Shown here piece after piece: positions 51,254 to 52,277 of a stretch of 52,277 nucleotides of DNA. Every line of letters begins with the position of its first letter. Positions within the stretch are counted from its first letter, which is position 1. Origin of the DNA: Lachnospiraceae bacterium (GTDB lineage: Bacteria > Bacillota > Clostridia > Lachnospirales > Lachnospiraceae); contig JAIDOW010000018.1 in NCBI GenBank assembly GCA_029063085.1, positions 1 to 52,277 of the forward strand, given 5' to 3'. The translations under genes and the position numbers were made by a program. The notes beneath the pieces are model-generated. The model had not been told where the DNA came from and did not search any database. It saw only the letters and a list, made by a program, of their open reading frames with translations.

Positions 51254-52183
51254 ATGATTTTAAGTGCAAGCAGGAGAACGGACATTCCCAACTATTATTC
51301 GGAATGGTTTTATAATAGAATGAAAGAAGGATTTGTTTATGTCCGCAATCCAGTCAATACGCATCAGATCAGTAAAATCGATTTATCACCAGAGGTAGTA
51401 GACTGCATCGTTTTCTGGACTAAGAATCCTGAGCCGATGATGGAACGCCTGTCGGAGCTTTCGTCATATCCATATTATTTTCAGTTTACTCTGACAGGAT
51501 ATGGCAAAGACATAGAGCTGAATATTCCCCATAAAAGAGATATCATGATAAATATATTTCAAAAGCTATCGGATAAAATCGGAAGCAGGAATGTGATATG
51601 GAGATATGACCCTATTTTATTTAACAATACTTATACACCGGAATATCATTTAAAAGCATTTGGGCAGATTGCATCTGCACTAAAGGGTTTTACGGAAAAA
51701 TGTGTGATCAGTTTTGTGGATTCCTATGCCAAGATTAAGAAAAATATGAAGCAGCTGAATGTATATGAGCTGGAACATGAAAAACTTATAGCATTTTCAA
51801 GAGAAATTGCCAGAATTGCGAAGTCAAATGGCATAACGGTGGCAAGTTGCGCGGAAATGATTGATTTATCGATGTGCGGGATTGCACATAACTGCTGTAT
51901 TGACAAGCAGTTCATTGAGGAGATAATTGGATGCACAATTAAAGCAGGCAAGGATAAGAATCAGAGGGAGTGTTGCGGATGTATAGAAAGCATAGATATC
52001 GGTACTTACAATACCTGTAAAAATGGATGCAGATATTGTTATGCAAATGCAGGTACAGACAGTATCCTTAGGAACAACAGGCTATATGATTCTGCTTCTC
52101 CACTTCTATGCGGAAACGTGGGGGAAGATGATAAAATCAGTATCCGGAAAATAAAATCTATAAAAGAAATGAAAGAAAGATAA
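51254..52183 (+). CDS. DUF1848 protein with C-terminal iron-sulfur-like cysteines
   Basis: A 309-residue protein that begins MILSASRRTDIPNYYSEWFY, the near-invariant DUF1848 start, followed by VDCIVFWTKNPEPMMERL and YYFQFTLTGYGKDIE. The C-terminal part is cysteine-rich: RECCGCIESIDIGTYNTCKN and GCRYCYANAG, a CxxC and CxxxCxxC pattern resembling radical-SAM iron-sulfur sites, though placed at the C-terminus. DUF1848 proteins are distant relatives of the spore-photoproduct-lyase fold; their reaction is not established. ATG 51254 follows AGCAGGAGATAAGTTC. It lies 66 bases after the SpeE-like gene, possibly in the same transcript. Confidence 0.85.
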   Translation: MILSASRRTDIPNYYSEWFYNRMKEGFVYVRNPVNTHQISKIDLSPEVVDCIVFWTKNPEPMMERLSELSSYPYYFQFTLTGYGKDIELNIPHKRDIMINIFQKLSDKIGSRNVIWRYDPILFNNTYTPEYHLKAFGQIASALKGFTEKCVISFVDSYAKIKKNMKQLNVYELEHEKLIAFSREIARIAKSNGITVASCAEMIDLSMCGIAHNCCIDKQFIEEIIGCTIKAGKDKNQRECCGCIESIDIGTYNTCKNGCRYCYANAGTDSILRNNRLYDSASPLLCGNVGEDDKISIRKIKSIKEMKER

Positions 52184-52212
52184 TTCGAAATTATTAGAAA
52201 AAGGAGATATTT

Positions 52213-52277
52213 ATGAAGGCAGCAGTTGTTTTTCCTGGAATTGGATATCATACGGATAAACCACTATTGTATTATGG
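52213..52277 (+). CDS. Start of an alpha/beta-hydrolase-like gene, cut by the window end
   Basis: AAAAAGGAGATATTT precedes ATG 52213, and the first 21 codons read MKAAVVFPGIGYHTDKPLLY and so on to the right edge. The VVFPGIGY motif fits the first strand and oxyanion loop of small alpha/beta hydrolases seen in Lachnospiraceae. Only the N-terminus is available, so the call is tentative. Confidence 0.5.
   Translation, partial: MKAAVVFPGIGYHTDKPLLYY

Noticed and set aside
1-52277. CRISPR array or tandem-repeat array
   Set aside because: No regularly spaced direct repeats were seen; the only repeats are hairpins and a pair of short cores near 28257 and 28380.

Overview
The window looks like chromosome from a low-GC Gram-positive anaerobe of the Clostridia, most likely a Lachnospiraceae relative. 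The evidence is a PolC-type replicative polymerase, a T-box leader on tyrS, strong AGGAGG-type ribosome binding sites, frequent TTG starts, FtsX-type ABC exporters and A+T-rich composition. The genus cannot be fixed from sequence alone. Almost all genes lie on the + strand; the exceptions are a spore-lytic-like protein (26787-28055), a FocA-type channel (29474-30304) and a zinc-ribbon membrane protein (32150-32737).

Region 1 (1-7.7 kb) is accessory. It holds the tail of a DUF3737 protein, a LysE-family exporter, an ABC ATPase plus FtsX-like permease, two tandem lipoproteins with cyclophilin-like domains, and a MATE exporter. Next come a decayed RHS/YD-repeat gene fused to a broken lipoprotein signal and a truncated MobC-like fragment that ends inside a strong terminator.

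Region 2 (7.8-21.1 kb) is a core operon: a one-helix protein and a bactofilin with a huge acidic arm, then pyrH, frr, uppS, cdsA, dxr, rseP, ispG and polC, followed by tRNA-Glu(CUC). It joins UMP/CDP-lipid supply, undecaprenyl and isoprenoid synthesis, ribosome recycling, membrane proteolysis and replication.

Region 3 (21.4-32.8 kb) contains two unrecognised membrane proteins, a chemoreceptor, T-box-controlled tyrS, a tiny lipoprotein, a SpoIID-like/peptidoglycan-binding protein, an orphan LacI regulator with a long leader, and a divergent FocA channel/OFA-type MFS pair. A zinc-ribbon/SHOCT membrane protein follows.

Region 4 (32.9-43.3 kb) is a second core cluster: plsX, rnc, smc, an unknown two-helix protein, ftsY, threonine ammonia-lyase, and an overlapping RACo-like 2Fe-2S ASKHA ATPase.

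Region 5 (43.4-52.3 kb) is accessory: a cytoplasmic beta-lactamase-fold hydrolase, a polytopic membrane protein, an ANT(6)-like nucleotidyltransferase, and a compact polyamine/membrane module (SpeD-like, DUF4178, DUF350, membrane-anchored spermidine-synthase-like protein). A DUF1848 iron-sulfur protein and the start of an alpha/beta-hydrolase-like gene close the window.

The most interesting material is the four-gene SpeD/DUF4178/DUF350/SpeE module, whose SpeD has Thr instead of Glu before the self-processing serine. Others are the acidic-arm bactofilin at the head of the pyrH operon, the twin cyclophilin-like lipoproteins in an export cluster, and the roughly 280-nt structured leader before the orphan LacI gene. 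No CRISPR array, complete transposon, prophage or rRNA was seen.
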